A stretch of 52,640 nt of DNA, taken from Brevibacterium sp. p3-SID960 (lineage in GTDB: Bacteria; Actinomycetota; Actinomycetes; Actinomycetales; Brevibacteriaceae). The stretch covers positions 1 to 52,640 of the forward strand of contig NZ_JALXKS010000017.1 in assembly GCF_025144725.1 (NCBI RefSeq), given 5' to 3'. The position numbers and the translations under genes were made by a program. Positions 25,909 through 34,815 of this stretch are shown here, piece by piece. The notes beneath the pieces are model-generated. The model ran no database searches, had not been told where the DNA came from, and saw nothing but the letters and a program-made list of their open reading frames with translations. Position 1 is the first letter of the stretch, and the number at the start of each line of letters is the position of its first letter.

Positions 25909-27455
25909 TGACCATGTCACCCTCTGCACAGGAGCCCGGATCTCAGCCTGCCGACGGATTCGTCGAGCACCCCGACGATTCGCTGCCCGAGCGCGTGCAG
26001 GCGATCGACCACGATGACGCCGAACAGCGCGCCGCCTCGCTGCGCGCCGGCCTCGACCAGTACGAACTGGAAGAGGAGGACCGGGAGCTGCTCGAGGCCT
26101 ACGGCGTCATCGAGGCCGAAGACGGCGGACGCGGACCGGCCCCGGTGCTCGCCATCGTCGGCCGGCCCAACGTGGGCAAGTCGACGCTGGTCAACAGGAT
26201 CCTCGGGCGCCGCGAGGCCGTCGTCGAAGACGTCCCCGGCGTCACCCGCGACCGGGTGAGCTACCACGCCGAATGGAACGGCCGCCCGCTCACCCTCGTC
26301 GACACCGGCGGCTGGGACATCGATTCGCGCGGCATGGCGTCCCGCATCGCCGAACAGGCCGAGATCGCCGTGCGGATGGCCGATGGCGTCGTCTTCGTCG
26401 TCGACGCCACCACCGGGCCGACGGCCACCGACGAACATGTCGTGCGGATGCTGCGCCGGTCCGGCAAGCCGGTGCTGCTGGCAGCGAACAAGGTCGATGA
26501 CGAACGCGGAGAACTCATGGCCGCCGAACTCTGGTCACTCGGGCTGGGCGAACCGCACCCGATCTCCGCCATGCACGGCAGGGGAGTCGCCGACTTCCTC
26601 GACGCGATCATGGAGATGCTGCCGGAGGTCTCGGCGACCGGACAGACCGAAGAGGTCGGCGGCCCGCGCCGCATCGCCCTCGTCGGCAGGCCCAACGTCG
26701 GCAAATCCTCGCTTCTCAACCAGCTCGTCGGCACCGAACGCGTCATCGTCGACAACACCGCCGGCACTACCCGCGACCCGGTCGACGAGCTCGTCGATCT
26801 CGGCGGCAGGCAGTGGCGATTCATCGACACTGCCGGCATCCGCAAGCGTGCCCGCCAGTCCTCCGGGGCGGACTTCTACGCGGCCCTGCGCACCCAGACC
26901 GCGCTCGAGCGCGCCGAGGTCGCCGTCGTGCTGCTGGAGGCCAATGAGCCGCTGAGCGATCAGGACATGAAGATCATCCGCCTCGTCCTCGACGCCGGCC
27001 GTGCACTCGTGCTCGCCTTCAACAAATGGGATCTGCTCGATGAGGAGCGCCGCCATTTCCTCGAACGCGAGATCGAACGCGATCTCGGCCACGTCGCCTG
27101 GGCCCCGCGCGTCAACATCTCCGCCAAGACCGGCCGGCACGCCGAGAAGCTCGTGCCCGCTATGGAGGCGGCTCTCGAAGGCTGGGACACCCGCATCCCG
27201 ACCGGCCGGTTCAACGCTTTCCTCGGCGAGCTCTCAGCTGCCAATCCGCACCCGCTGCGCGGCGGGAAGCAGCCGCGCATCCTCTTCGGCACGCAGGCCT
27301 CGTCCCGGCCGCCGAAGTTCGTGCTCTTCACCACCGGGTTCCTCGATCCCAGCTACCGCCGGTTCATCATCCGGCGGCTGCGGGAGACCTTCGGCTTCAC
27401 CGGCACCCCGATCGATGTGAGCATGCGGATCCGGGAGAAGAGGAAGGGACGTTGA
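25908..27455 (+). CDS. der: Ribosome biogenesis GTPase Der (EngA)
   Basis: Double GTPase needed for 50S assembly, 515 residues. An acidic N-terminal extension of about 80 residues precedes the first G domain ([15 protein letters not shown] near residue 85, DTGGWD, NKVD). The second G domain ([28 protein letters not shown]) and the C-terminal KH-like domain ([33 protein letters not shown]) follow. The extension is typical of actinobacteria. The start may be 25908 or the ATG two codons later. Confidence 0.96.
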   Translation: MTMSPSAQEPGSQPADGFVEHPDDSLPERVQAIDHDDAEQRAASLRAGLDQYELEEEDRELLEAYGVIEAEDGGRGPAPVLAIVGRPNVGKSTLVNRILGRREAVVEDVPGVTRDRVSYHAEWNGRPLTLVDTGGWDIDSRGMASRIAEQAEIAVRMADGVVFVVDATTGPTATDEHVVRMLRRSGKPVLLAANKVDDERGELMAAELWSLGLGEPHPISAMHGRGVADFLDAIMEMLPEVSATGQTEEVGGPRRIALVGRPNVGKSSLLNQLVGTERVIVDNTAGTTRDPVDELVDLGGRQWRFIDTAGIRKRARQSSGADFYAALRTQTALERAEVAVVLLEANEPLSDQDMKIIRLVLDAGRALVLAFNKWDLLDEERRHFLEREIERDLGHVAWAPRVNISAKTGRHAEKLVPAMEAALEGWDTRIPTGRFNAFLGELSAANPHPLRGGKQPRILFGTQASSRPPKFVLFTTGFLDPSYRRFIIRRLRETFGFTGTPIDVSMRIREKRKGR

Positions 27456-28687
27456 CCAGCGCGGGCCGGCCGGGGACCGCTGAGGCGGTCCGGCCCCGCG
27501 AGTGGGCGCTGCCGCGGTTCACGATCATCGTCCTCGGCTTGGCCGGGCTGTTCTTCGCCGTCGGATTCATCAAGGACCTCCAGCTCATCATTGCCCCGGT
27601 GTTCCTGGCCTTCAACCTCGTGATCGTCGGCTATCCGGTGCAGGCCTGGCTGGTCCGCCGCCGCGTCCCGGCCGCCGCTGCCGCTGTTGTGACCGTGCTG
27701 CTGGTGCTCAGCGTCGTGGCGGCCTTCTTCGCACTGACCGGCTGGTCGATCGCCGAGCTCGTCCTCGTCATCCCCGAATACTCCGATGAACTCGACAAGC
27801 TCTACCGCGACCTGCTCGCCGGCAGCTCATCGCTGGGTCTGACTCCCGAGTTCGTCAAGGAGCAGATGGCGAACTTCGACGTCAACCAGCTCGCCGCCGC
27901 GCTGCGCGAAGTGCTGTCGAACGCGACCCTGGTCGTGACGCTCGTGACGACTGCGATCATGGCGACCTTCTTCATCGTCATGGACTCTCTGGCCTTCCCA
28001 CGGCGCATGACCCTGGCCTCGGGCGTGCAGCCGCGCTTCGTAGAGGCGATGAACACCTTCGCCGTCGGCGTGCGCCGCTACTGGGTCGTCGCCACCGTCT
28101 TCGGCCTCATCGTCGCCGCCCTCGACGTCGTCGCCCTCATCATCATCGGCGTGCCGCTGGCGCTCGTGTGGGGTGTGCTGGCGTTCCTGACCAACTACAT
28201 CCCCAACATCGGCTTTGTCATCGGCCTGGTGCCGCCGGCCATCATGGCGCTGATCGAAGGCGGCTGGTGGGACGCCCTGTGGGTCGTGATTGCCTACAGC
28301 CTGCTCAACTTCGTCATCCAGGCGATCATCCAGCCGAAGTTCACCGGCCAGTCCGTCGGCGTCACCCCCTTCATCTCGTTTTTGTCCCTGCTGTTCTGGG
28401 TGTGGGTCCTCGGGTGGTTCGGTGCGCTGCTGGCCCTGCCGGCGACCCTGCTGGTCAAGGCTCTGCTCGTCGACGTCGACCCGCGCGCCCGCTGGATCAA
28501 CCTGCTTGTCGCCTCCGATGTGCGCGCTGCAGAGTCCCCACTCCTTGCCAGCCCGAGCGAGTCGATGGACACCTCAGGTGAGGAGTCTCACGCCGAGACG
28601 GTGGAGGACTCCCAGCCGGGGCTGACGATGAGTGAAACGGCAGTACCTGGTCGCTCACCGAAGCGTGCGGTCATCGACCTCGACTGA
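27452..28687 (+). CDS. AI-2E family transporter (PerM-like permease)
   Basis: A 411-residue membrane protein with about eight transmembrane helices in the AI-2E/PerM arrangement: two N-terminal helices, a long soluble loop (about 100-165), then [26 protein letters not shown] and [30 protein letters not shown] segments, which are the family's best-conserved part. The acidic C-terminal ~60 residues are cytoplasmic and disordered. The substrate is unknown. TTG start in the TTGA overlap with der, with GAAGAGGAAGGGA upstream, so it is translated with der. Confidence 0.9.
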   Translation: MTSAGRPGTAEAVRPREWALPRFTIIVLGLAGLFFAVGFIKDLQLIIAPVFLAFNLVIVGYPVQAWLVRRRVPAAAAAVVTVLLVLSVVAAFFALTGWSIAELVLVIPEYSDELDKLYRDLLAGSSSLGLTPEFVKEQMANFDVNQLAAALREVLSNATLVVTLVTTAIMATFFIVMDSLAFPRRMTLASGVQPRFVEAMNTFAVGVRRYWVVATVFGLIVAALDVVALIIIGVPLALVWGVLAFLTNYIPNIGFVIGLVPPAIMALIEGGWWDALWVVIAYSLLNFVIQAIIQPKFTGQSVGVTPFISFLSLLFWVWVLGWFGALLALPATLLVKALLVDVDPRARWINLLVASDVRAAESPLLASPSESMDTSGEESHAETVEDSQPGLTMSETAVPGRSPKRAVIDLD

Positions 28688-28711
28688 CCGCCCCTGCAGG
28701 AAGGCGCAGTC

Positions 28712-28966
28712 GTGAAGACCCTCCTCAGCATCATCGTGAGTGCTCTGCTGCGGGTCGTCAGCGCCGCAGCCGTGTGTGCGCTCGCCGCCCTCGTGCTCCT
28801 GGCGCTGGCCGGGCGGCAGGTGAAAAGCTGCGTCCAGACGGCACCCATCTCAGCCTCACAGCACTGGCCGCGCAGTCGCCGTCGCCACCGCGGTGACGCT
28901 CATGGCCCGACGGCGGGTTGCCGGGCTGGACTGAGACCGGTGTGCACAGCCTGCCTCTCTCGATAG
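28712..28966 (+). CDS. Possible small membrane protein, apparently frameshifted
   Basis: An 84-codon GTG-started ORF with AGGAAGG upstream. The first ~36 codons have the strong GC-third-position bias of real genes and encode one hydrophobic helix (MKTLLSIIVSALLRVVSAAA...). After the AAAA run at 28823-28826 this frame loses that bias. The frame that takes over, as if one A were absent, ends at 28934 and encodes a second hydrophobic stretch (AVAVATAVTLMARRR). Either the gene is frameshifted, or recoded, or only the first part is real. It ends on top of the next gene's promoter. Function unknown. Confidence 0.3.
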   Translation: MKTLLSIIVSALLRVVSAAAVCALAALVLLALAGRQVKSCVQTAPISASQHWPRSRRRHRGDAHGPTAGCRAGLRPVCTACLSR

Positions 28967-28969
28967 ACT
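28964..28969 (+). promoter_or_regulatory. -10 element TAGACT of the Sua5/YciO gene (leaderless candidate)
   Basis: TAGACT lies 6 nt before the ATG at 28976 and no ribosome-binding site fits between them. Transcription should begin at the start codon. Confidence 0.45.
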
Positions 28970-28975
28970 TGGCCA

Positions 28976-29611
28976 ATGGCACAGATACTCGATATCCATC
29001 CTGAGAACCCGCAGCCGCGGCTCATCCGCCAGGCCGCCAAGGCCATCGCCGATGGCGGTCTCGTCGCCTACCCGACCGACTCCTGCTACGCGCTCGGGTG
29101 CGCGCTGGAGAACAAGGACGGCATCGAGCGGATCGTCCGCATCCGCCAGCTCGACTCCAAGCACCACTTCACGCTCATGTGCCACGACTTCGCGCAGCTG
29201 GGCCAGTTCGTCATCGTCGACAACTACGCCTTCCGCACCATCAAGTCCCTGACGCCGGGGCCCTACACCTTCATCATGAAGGCGACGAAAGACGTGCCGC
29301 GGAAGATGATGCATCCGAAGAAGCACTCGGTCGGCGCCCGGATTCCGCAGAACGCCACCGCACTCGCACTGGTCGAGGAGGTCGGCGAGCCGATCCTGTC
29401 CTCAACCCTGCTGCTGCCCGATCACGAGGAGCCGCTGACCCACGCTGAGGACGTCGCCGAGGCGCTCGGAAAGCACGTCGACGTCATCATCGACTCCGGC
29501 GTGCCCGGCACCACTCCGACCTCGGTCATCGACTTCACACCCGGCTCACCGGTCGTGCGCCGGATCGGCGCCGGCGACATCTCCCGCTTCGACGACATCG
29601 ACGAAGCGTAA
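28976..29611 (+). CDS. L-threonylcarbamoyladenylate synthase-like protein (Sua5/YciO/YrdC family)
   Basis: A 211-residue protein of the YrdC fold. LIRQAAKAIADGGLVAYPTDSCYALGC is the conserved ATP/bicarbonate-binding start, and R-x-L-x-x-KHHFTLMC, TPGPYTFIMKATK and VGARIPQNATALALVEEVGEPILSSTLL follow. The HHF variant and length match the YciO subfamily better than true TsaC, which makes the precursor of t6A in tRNA; the exact reaction of YciO is less certain. Start chosen at the ATG next to a -10 element. It converges with the tetR gene 50 bp away. Confidence 0.9.
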   Translation: MAQILDIHPENPQPRLIRQAAKAIADGGLVAYPTDSCYALGCALENKDGIERIVRIRQLDSKHHFTLMCHDFAQLGQFVIVDNYAFRTIKSLTPGPYTFIMKATKDVPRKMMHPKKHSVGARIPQNATALALVEEVGEPILSSTLLLPDHEEPLTHAEDVAEALGKHVDVIIDSGVPGTTPTSVIDFTPGSPVVRRIGAGDISRFDDIDEA

Positions 29612-29661
29612 CCGCCAGTCCCGAAAGCCCGAGCCGCGGGGCCCAGCCCAGTGTTTAGCTC

Positions 29662-30336
29662 TCAGCGCTGCCCGGGGCTGAGCTCGAGAGCCGAGACCCA
29701 CAGCTGTGAGAGCTTGTCGGCCAGTTCCTCGACGCCTGCTTCGCTGCAGTAGCGCTGCTGGGGCTCGTCGACGTAGATCGACTTGCACGTGCGGCTCACC
29801 ATCGCCGAGAGCGCCTTGGCCGTCAGGTCCGGGTCGAGGTCGGAGCGGATGTGCCCGGCTGCCTGCATCTGCTCGATGCTGCGCCTGTTGCGCCGGTAGA
29901 ACACCCGGTTGCGCGCCAGCCGGATGTCCCGGATCTCCGGATCGACCGCAGCGACCTGATCCATGAGCGCAACCTCCCGGGCGTTGTCCCGGTACCGGCG
30001 CACGTACACTCCAGTGGCCTTCCGGATCTTGGCGATGAGCGCCTCGGGACCGGGAACGTCTGTGCCGGGGTCATGGTCCGGGGCGCCCCACGCATGATCG
30101 GCTGCGACCACCGGGGCGTAGGACTCCTCGATGATCGCGGCGAGGATCTCCTGCCGGTTGGCGAAGTACGTGTACAGCGTGCCGGTCGAGCAGCCGGCCC
30201 GCTCGGTGATCGCCGAGAGCCGGGTGGAGAAGTAACCCTGCTCATAGAACACGTCGATCGCCGCGTCGATGAGGGCCTGCCGGGTGCGGCGGCCGCGCTC
30301 AGTCAGCGGTGCACCGGGCTGACGCTGGATGGTCAT
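29662..30336 (-). CDS. TetR family transcriptional regulator
   Basis: A 224-residue repressor. The N-terminal helix-turn-helix (residues about 17-63, ending LSAITERAGCSTGTLYTYFANRQEILAAI) binds DNA. The C-terminal part is a ligand domain with no family-wide motif; in such clusters the ligand is often an acyl-CoA. It lies 11 bp downstream of the acyl-CoA ligase gene on the same strand, so it is transcribed with it and probably controls the divergent promoter at about 31.87-31.93 kb, making it autoregulated. That link is inference. Confidence 0.92.
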   Translation of the reverse strand: MTIQRQPGAPLTERGRRTRQALIDAAIDVFYEQGYFSTRLSAITERAGCSTGTLYTYFANRQEILAAIIEESYAPVVAADHAWGAPDHDPGTDVPGPEALIAKIRKATGVYVRRYRDNAREVALMDQVAAVDPEIRDIRLARNRVFYRRNRRSIEQMQAAGHIRSDLDPDLTAKALSAMVSRTCKSIYVDEPQQRYCSEAGVEELADKLSQLWVSALELSPGQR

Positions 30337-30347
30337 CGCTCACTCCT

Positions 30348-31850
30348 TCACAGTTCGATCGAGCGCTTGCGGATCTTGCCCGTCGGGCCCTTCGGCAGGC
30401 CGTCGACGATGCGGATGATGCGCGGGACCTTATAGGCCGACAGCGACTGCCGGCACCACGCCTCAATCTCATCATCGGTCAGCTCGGCGCCGGGCATCGG
30501 GGTGACGACAGCGGCGACCTGCTGGCCGTAGTGGTCGTCGGCAGCCCCGATGACAGCGGCTTCGAAGACCTGCGGATGGGCGTAGAGAACCTCCTCGACC
30601 TCACGCGGATAGACGTTGTAGCCGCCGTGGATGATGAGGTCCTTGAGCCGGTCGACGATGAAGAGATAGCCGTCCTCATCGACATACCCGAGATCCCCGG
30701 TGCAGAAGAACCCGTCGGCATCGAACGCCTCAGCGGTGGCCTCGGGCTGGTTCCAATAGCCGAGCATCACGAGCGGGCCGCGCAGCCGCACCTCGCCGGT
30801 CTGTCCCGAGCCGCACGCCTGACCGGTGGCAGGATCGACGATCCGCACGTCCATCGTCGGGGCAGGCAGGCCGACCGAGCCGATCTTGTCCTCACCCTCG
30901 GCGGCGTTGAACGTGCCGAACGCGCAGGTCTCAGTCAGCCCGTAGCCCTCGGTGATCGACGCGCCGAACCGGGTGTGGAAGGCGCGCATGAGGTCCAGCG
31001 AGATCGCCGCCCCACCGGAGAGCGCCAAGCGCAGCTGCGGAGTCATGACGTCCTCGTGGGCAGTCGCGTAGGTGAGCGCATTCCACATCGTCGGCACGCC
31101 TGCGACGATCGTGAGCTCGTCGGCGATGATCGTCTCCAGCAGCTCATCGGGATCGAAACGCGGCAGCAGGGTGATGGCGGCGCCGTTGGCGAGCACTGGG
31201 TAAGCCACCGAACCGAGCCCGAAGACGTGGAACAGCGGCAGTGCGGTGCCGGCCCGGTCGGCAGGGGACAGGCCGGCCACCGTCTCGCCGGCGGTGACGC
31301 CGGTGAGCAGGGTGCGCGCTGAGAGCATCGCCCCCTTCGGGCGGCCGGTGGTGCCCGAGGTGTAGAGCAGCAGCACGCAGTCCCCGGGATCCCGGGTCAC
31401 CGGGGCGAAGTCCGGGCTCGCCTGCGGCAGCGCGTCCATGTCGACGGGTGTGAGCAGTTCGGCGGTGATGCCGAGCGCCTCTGCGGCCGCAGTGCCCGCC
31501 TCAGGGCAGATCGGGTGCATGATGAGGCGGCTGGCGCCGGAATCGGAGAGCACGAAGCTCAGTTCGGGAACCGTTGAAAGGGGATTGAGGCACACGGTGA
31601 TCGCCCCGCAGGCCTCGACCGCGAAGAACTCGATGAGGAACTCAGGACAGGTCGGGGCGATGAGGCCGACGCGCTCACCTGGTTGGAGTCCGGCCGCCTG
31701 GAGCCGGCGTGCGCGAGCGGCGATCGCATCGACGAACTGCCGGTAGGTCAGGGATGTGCGCTGAGCGGCGCGCGGGCCGCGCACCGCGATGTTCTCCGGC
31801 CGGGTGCGCGCGTGCTCCAGCAGCGGGTCGAGAAGCGACACCTGCGACAT
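30348..31850 (-). CDS. Class I adenylate-forming acyl-CoA ligase (FadD-like)
   Basis: A 500-residue AMP-binding enzyme that activates a carboxylic acid to its CoA thioester. The P-loop VLLLYTSGTTGRPKGAML, ITEGYGLTETCAFGTFN, the GDLGYVDEDGYLFIVDRLKDLIIHGGYNVYP hinge, and the catalytic Lys in PTGKIRKRSIEL at the C-terminus are all present. Chain-length preference cannot be read. The ATG at 31850 has AAAGGAGA upstream. First gene of a two-gene operon with tetR, divergent from the SDR gene; the leader carries a TetR-like operator candidate. Confidence 0.93.
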   Translation of the reverse strand: MSQVSLLDPLLEHARTRPENIAVRGPRAAQRTSLTYRQFVDAIAARARRLQAAGLQPGERVGLIAPTCPEFLIEFFAVEACGAITVCLNPLSTVPELSFVLSDSGASRLIMHPICPEAGTAAAEALGITAELLTPVDMDALPQASPDFAPVTRDPGDCVLLLYTSGTTGRPKGAMLSARTLLTGVTAGETVAGLSPADRAGTALPLFHVFGLGSVAYPVLANGAAITLLPRFDPDELLETIIADELTIVAGVPTMWNALTYATAHEDVMTPQLRLALSGGAAISLDLMRAFHTRFGASITEGYGLTETCAFGTFNAAEGEDKIGSVGLPAPTMDVRIVDPATGQACGSGQTGEVRLRGPLVMLGYWNQPEATAEAFDADGFFCTGDLGYVDEDGYLFIVDRLKDLIIHGGYNVYPREVEEVLYAHPQVFEAAVIGAADDHYGQQVAAVVTPMPGAELTDDEIEAWCRQSLSAYKVPRIIRIVDGLPKGPTGKIRKRSIEL

Positions 31851-31870
31851 GAGGATCTCCTTTCAGGAGG

Positions 31871-31887
31871 TAAACGTTCGTTCGTTA
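31871..31887. promoter_or_regulatory. Candidate TetR operator in the leader of the acyl-CoA ligase gene
   Basis: TAAACGTTCGTTCGTTA is an imperfect palindrome (arms TAACG and CGTTA with one extra base) that also contains three direct CGTT copies. The size and AACG/CGTT arms resemble operators of TetR repressors of acyl-CoA genes. Confidence 0.35.
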
Positions 31888-31891
31888 GTTC

Positions 31892-31920
31892 TTGAAATTG
31901 ACGCTCACCTCAACTATAAG
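31892..31920 (+). promoter_or_regulatory. Sigma-70-type promoter of the SDR/acyl-CoA dehydrogenase operon
   Basis: -35 TTGAAA (31892-31897), a 17-bp spacer and -10 TATAAG (31915-31920): the best-matching promoter of the window. On the other strand TATAGT (31913-31918) could serve the acyl-CoA ligase gene. Confidence 0.6.
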
Positions 31921-31925
31921 TTGAG
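31909..31925. promoter_or_regulatory. Perfect palindrome over the divergent -10 elements
   Basis: CTCAACTATAAGTTGAG has 7-bp perfect arms around ATA. It covers the -10 elements of both directions, so one bound repressor could silence both operons. The co-transcribed TetR protein is the natural candidate. Confidence 0.5.
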
Positions 31926-31926
31926 A

Positions 31927-31942
31927 TGTCACCTGCATCACA
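31927..31942. promoter_or_regulatory. CRP/GlxR-like site at the SDR operon start
   Basis: TGTCA-N6-TCACA differs by one base from the TGTGA-N6-TCACA consensus of CRP/GlxR proteins. It lies right at the predicted transcription start, where binding would repress. Confidence 0.35.
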
Positions 31943-31976
31943 GACGCAGCAGGAGAGTTCTTCAGAAGGGGCACCC

Positions 31977-32792
31977 ATGGACGTCTCAGGCGCAGTCGCC
32001 GTCGTCACCGGCGGCGCCGGCGGCATCGGCCAGGCCATCGCCGCACAGCTCATCGACCGCGGGGCCTCCGTGATGCTCGCCGACGTCGCCGACACAGTCT
32101 CCGTGGTCGCCTCCGCACTCGGCTGCCGCGCCTGGCAGGGCGACTGCGCATCCGAAGACGGCATCACCGAACTCCTCGCCCGCACCCGCGCCGAACTCGG
32201 TGAGATCGACCTCTACTTCGCCAATGCCGGCATCGCCGGTGCGCGCGGACTCGGCGAATCCGACGCCGACTGGGACGCGATCCTCCACATCAACCTGCGC
32301 GCCCACATCCGCGCTGCCCAGGCGCTCATCCCCACCTGGCAGGCCAGGGGAGCAGGCTGCTTCGTCACCACCGCCTCGGCGGCGGGCCTGCTGACCCAGA
32401 TCGGACAGGCCGGCTACGCCGTGTCCAAGCACGCCGCGCTCGCCTTCGCCGAATGGCTGTCCATCACCTACGGCGATGACGGCATCCAGGTCGCCTGCCT
32501 GTGCCCGATGGGCGTGCGCACCGAACTGCTCATGGCCGGGCTCGACAGCGAGGACCCCGCCGAACGCGTTGCCAGCCGCTCAGTCTCCGAGGCCGGTGAG
32601 GTGCTCAGCCCCGAATACGTCGCCGCCTGCATCATGAGGGCGATCGACGACGGCACGTTCCTCATCCTGCCCCACCCGGAAGTCGCCGAGATGTTCCAGA
32701 TGAAGGGCTCCGACTACGACCGATGGCTGCGCGGCATGCGCCGCTACCAGGCCCGGCTCAAAGCCGAGGCCCGCACACACGAGAACACCTGA
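31977..32792 (+). CDS. SDR family oxidoreductase
   Basis: Short-chain dehydrogenase of 271 residues. [11 protein letters not shown] near the N-terminus binds NAD(P), followed by NAG in FANAGIAG, the catalytic Ser in TTASAAG, and YAVSK (Tyr-x3-Lys). The Asp after the second strand (MLADVAD) suggests NAD preference. The start at 31977 has AGAAGGGG upstream. An in-frame ATG at 31926, directly at the predicted transcription start, could give a leaderless form 17 residues longer. The substrate, presumably a hydroxyacyl-CoA or alcohol, is unknown. First gene of the plus-strand acyl-CoA operon. Confidence 0.9.
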   Translation: MDVSGAVAVVTGGAGGIGQAIAAQLIDRGASVMLADVADTVSVVASALGCRAWQGDCASEDGITELLARTRAELGEIDLYFANAGIAGARGLGESDADWDAILHINLRAHIRAAQALIPTWQARGAGCFVTTASAAGLLTQIGQAGYAVSKHAALAFAEWLSITYGDDGIQVACLCPMGVRTELLMAGLDSEDPAERVASRSVSEAGEVLSPEYVAACIMRAIDDGTFLILPHPEVAEMFQMKGSDYDRWLRGMRRYQARLKAEARTHENT

Positions 32793-32806
32793 GAGAAAGG
32801 CCAGCG

Positions 32807-34012
32807 ATGTTCGACGAGACCGACCGCGCCAAGGAGCTGCGCGAGAAGCTGGAGTCCTTCATGGACTCCCACATCTATCCAGCCGAACCCGTCTACCGCG
32901 AGCAGATGGCATCCCAGGATGACCCGCATGCCGTCCCGCCGATCCTCCAGGAGCTCAAGGGCGAAGCCCGATCCCGAGGACTGTGGAACCTCTTCCACCC
33001 GCACGAGGAATGGGGCCCGGGCCTGACGAACCTCGAATACGCCCCACTGGCCGAGATCATGGGCCGTTCACCGAACCTGGCGCCTGAGGCGACGAACTGC
33101 AACGCCCCGGACACCGGCAACATGGAGGTTCTCACGCTCTTCGGCACCGATGAGCACAAGGAGAAGTACCTGCGCCCGCTGCTCGACGGTGAGATCGCCT
33201 CCGGGTTCGCGATGACCGAACCGGCCGTGGCCAGCTCGGATGCCACCAACATCGAGATGCGCATGGAGAAGGACGGCGACGGCTACCTTCTCAACGGCCG
33301 CAAATGGTTCACCTCCAATGGCGCCCGCCCGGACTGCAAGGTCCTCATCGTCATGGGCAAGACGGACCCGAACGCCGAGAAGCACCGCCAGCAGTCGATG
33401 ATGGTCGTGCCCACCGGTGCCCCCGGTGTCGAGATCGTCCGCTCCCTGCCGGTCTTCGGCTACCTCGACCGCGAAAGCCACGCCGAAGTGACCTTCACCG
33501 ATGTGCGCGTCGAGGCCAAGGACGTGCTCAAGGGCGAAGGCGAGGGATTCGCGATCTCCCAGGCCCGCCTCGGTCCTGGCCGCATCCACCATTGCATGCG
33601 CGCCATCGGCATGGCCGAACGCGCTCTGGAATCCATGTGCCGCCGCGCCCATGAACGGGTGGTCTTCGGCGAGCCGCTGGCAGCCAAAGCCAACATTCAG
33701 GACTGGATCGCCGAATCCCGCGTCGACATCGACCAGGCCCGCCTGCTGACCCTGCATGCCGCTGACATGATGGACAAGGTCGGCAACAAGGAGGCCCGCA
33801 ACCTCATCTCCGAGATCAAGGTCGCAGCACCGAAGGTCGCCCTGAGCGTCATCGACCGAGCGATCCAGGTCCACGGTGGAGCCGGTTTGACCGACGACTT
33901 CCCACTGGCCGAGATGTACGCCCACGCCCGCACCCTGCGGATCGTCGACGGCGCCGATGAGGTCCACAAGATGACCATCGCCCGCCGTGAGCTGCGCAAG
34001 TACGCATCCTGA
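32807..34012 (+). CDS. Acyl-CoA dehydrogenase family protein
   Basis: FAD enzyme of 401 residues that introduces the 2,3 double bond into acyl-CoA. It has [40 protein letters not shown] (flavin and substrate contacts), the FAD-binding R-x-x-x-FG pattern in [12 protein letters not shown] and [34 protein letters not shown] near the end. The N-terminus [30 protein letters not shown] matches the family seen with medium/long-chain substrates. Start at 32807 with GAGAAAGG upstream, 14 bp after the SDR stop. Confidence 0.93.
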   Translation: MFDETDRAKELREKLESFMDSHIYPAEPVYREQMASQDDPHAVPPILQELKGEARSRGLWNLFHPHEEWGPGLTNLEYAPLAEIMGRSPNLAPEATNCNAPDTGNMEVLTLFGTDEHKEKYLRPLLDGEIASGFAMTEPAVASSDATNIEMRMEKDGDGYLLNGRKWFTSNGARPDCKVLIVMGKTDPNAEKHRQQSMMVVPTGAPGVEIVRSLPVFGYLDRESHAEVTFTDVRVEAKDVLKGEGEGFAISQARLGPGRIHHCMRAIGMAERALESMCRRAHERVVFGEPLAAKANIQDWIAESRVDIDQARLLTLHAADMMDKVGNKEARNLISEIKVAAPKVALSVIDRAIQVHGGAGLTDDFPLAEMYAHARTLRIVDGADEVHKMTIARRELRKYAS

Positions 34013-34058
34013 CCCGCACAGCCACCTGACCACACACCCCGAACCTGAAGGAGAACTT

Positions 34059-34811
34059 ATGACCCAGCGCACCGCCATCGTCACCGGAGGCGCCCGCGGC
34101 ATCGGCGCCGCGATCGCCGAGCGGCTGGCCGCCGACGGCATGAAGGTCGCCGTCGTCGACCTGAGCGAAGACGCCTGCAGCGATGTCGTCGCCCGCATCG
34201 GCGCAGCCGGCGGACAGGCCATCGGCATCGGTGCCGACATCACCGATGAGGACCAGGCCAACGCCGCCGTTCAGCGCACCGCTGAGGAGCTCGGCGCCCC
34301 GACTGTGCTCGTCAACAACGCCGGCATCATCAAGGACAACCTGCTGTTCAAGATGACCTCGGCTGACTTCACGAAGGTCCTCGACGTCCACCTGACCGGC
34401 AACTTCCTCATGACCAAGGCCTGCCAGTCCCATATGGTCGAGCAGAAGTTCGGCCGCATCATCTCGATGTCCTCGACCTCGGCGCTGGGCAACCGCGGAC
34501 AGACGAACTACTCGGCCGCCAAGGCCGGCATCCAGGGGATGACGAAGACGTATGCGATTGAGCTCGGCAAGTTCGGCGTCACCGCCAACGCGATCGCCCC
34601 GGGCTTCATCGAAACCGATATGACGAAGGCGACCGCCGAGCGCGTCGGCGTCGAGTTCGACGACTTCGTCGCCATGGCCGTCAGCCAGATCCCGGTCGCC
34701 CGCTCCGGCAAGCCCGAGGACATCGCCCACACCGCATCGTTCCTCGCCAGCGAAGGAGCCGGCTTCGTCTCCGGCCAGGTCATCTACGTCGCCGGCGGAC
34801 CCAAGGACTGA
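34059..34811 (+). CDS. FabG-like 3-oxoacyl reductase / 3-hydroxyacyl-CoA dehydrogenase (SDR)
   Basis: A 250-residue SDR. TGGARGIGAAI, NNAGI, the catalytic Ser in SMSSTSALGN, and YSAAKAG are present, and the end IPVARSGKPEDIAHTASFLAS...GQVIYVAGG is classic FabG. In a beta-oxidation cluster it more likely oxidises 3-hydroxyacyl-CoA than reduces 3-oxoacyl-ACP. The start at 34059 has AAGGAGA upstream; an upstream in-frame ATG at 33987 lies inside the preceding gene and is rejected. Confidence 0.92.
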   Translation: MTQRTAIVTGGARGIGAAIAERLAADGMKVAVVDLSEDACSDVVARIGAAGGQAIGIGADITDEDQANAAVQRTAEELGAPTVLVNNAGIIKDNLLFKMTSADFTKVLDVHLTGNFLMTKACQSHMVEQKFGRIISMSSTSALGNRGQTNYSAAKAGIQGMTKTYAIELGKFGVTANAIAPGFIETDMTKATAERVGVEFDDFVAMAVSQIPVARSGKPEDIAHTASFLASEGAGFVSGQVIYVAGGPKD

Positions 34812-34815
34812 CCTG

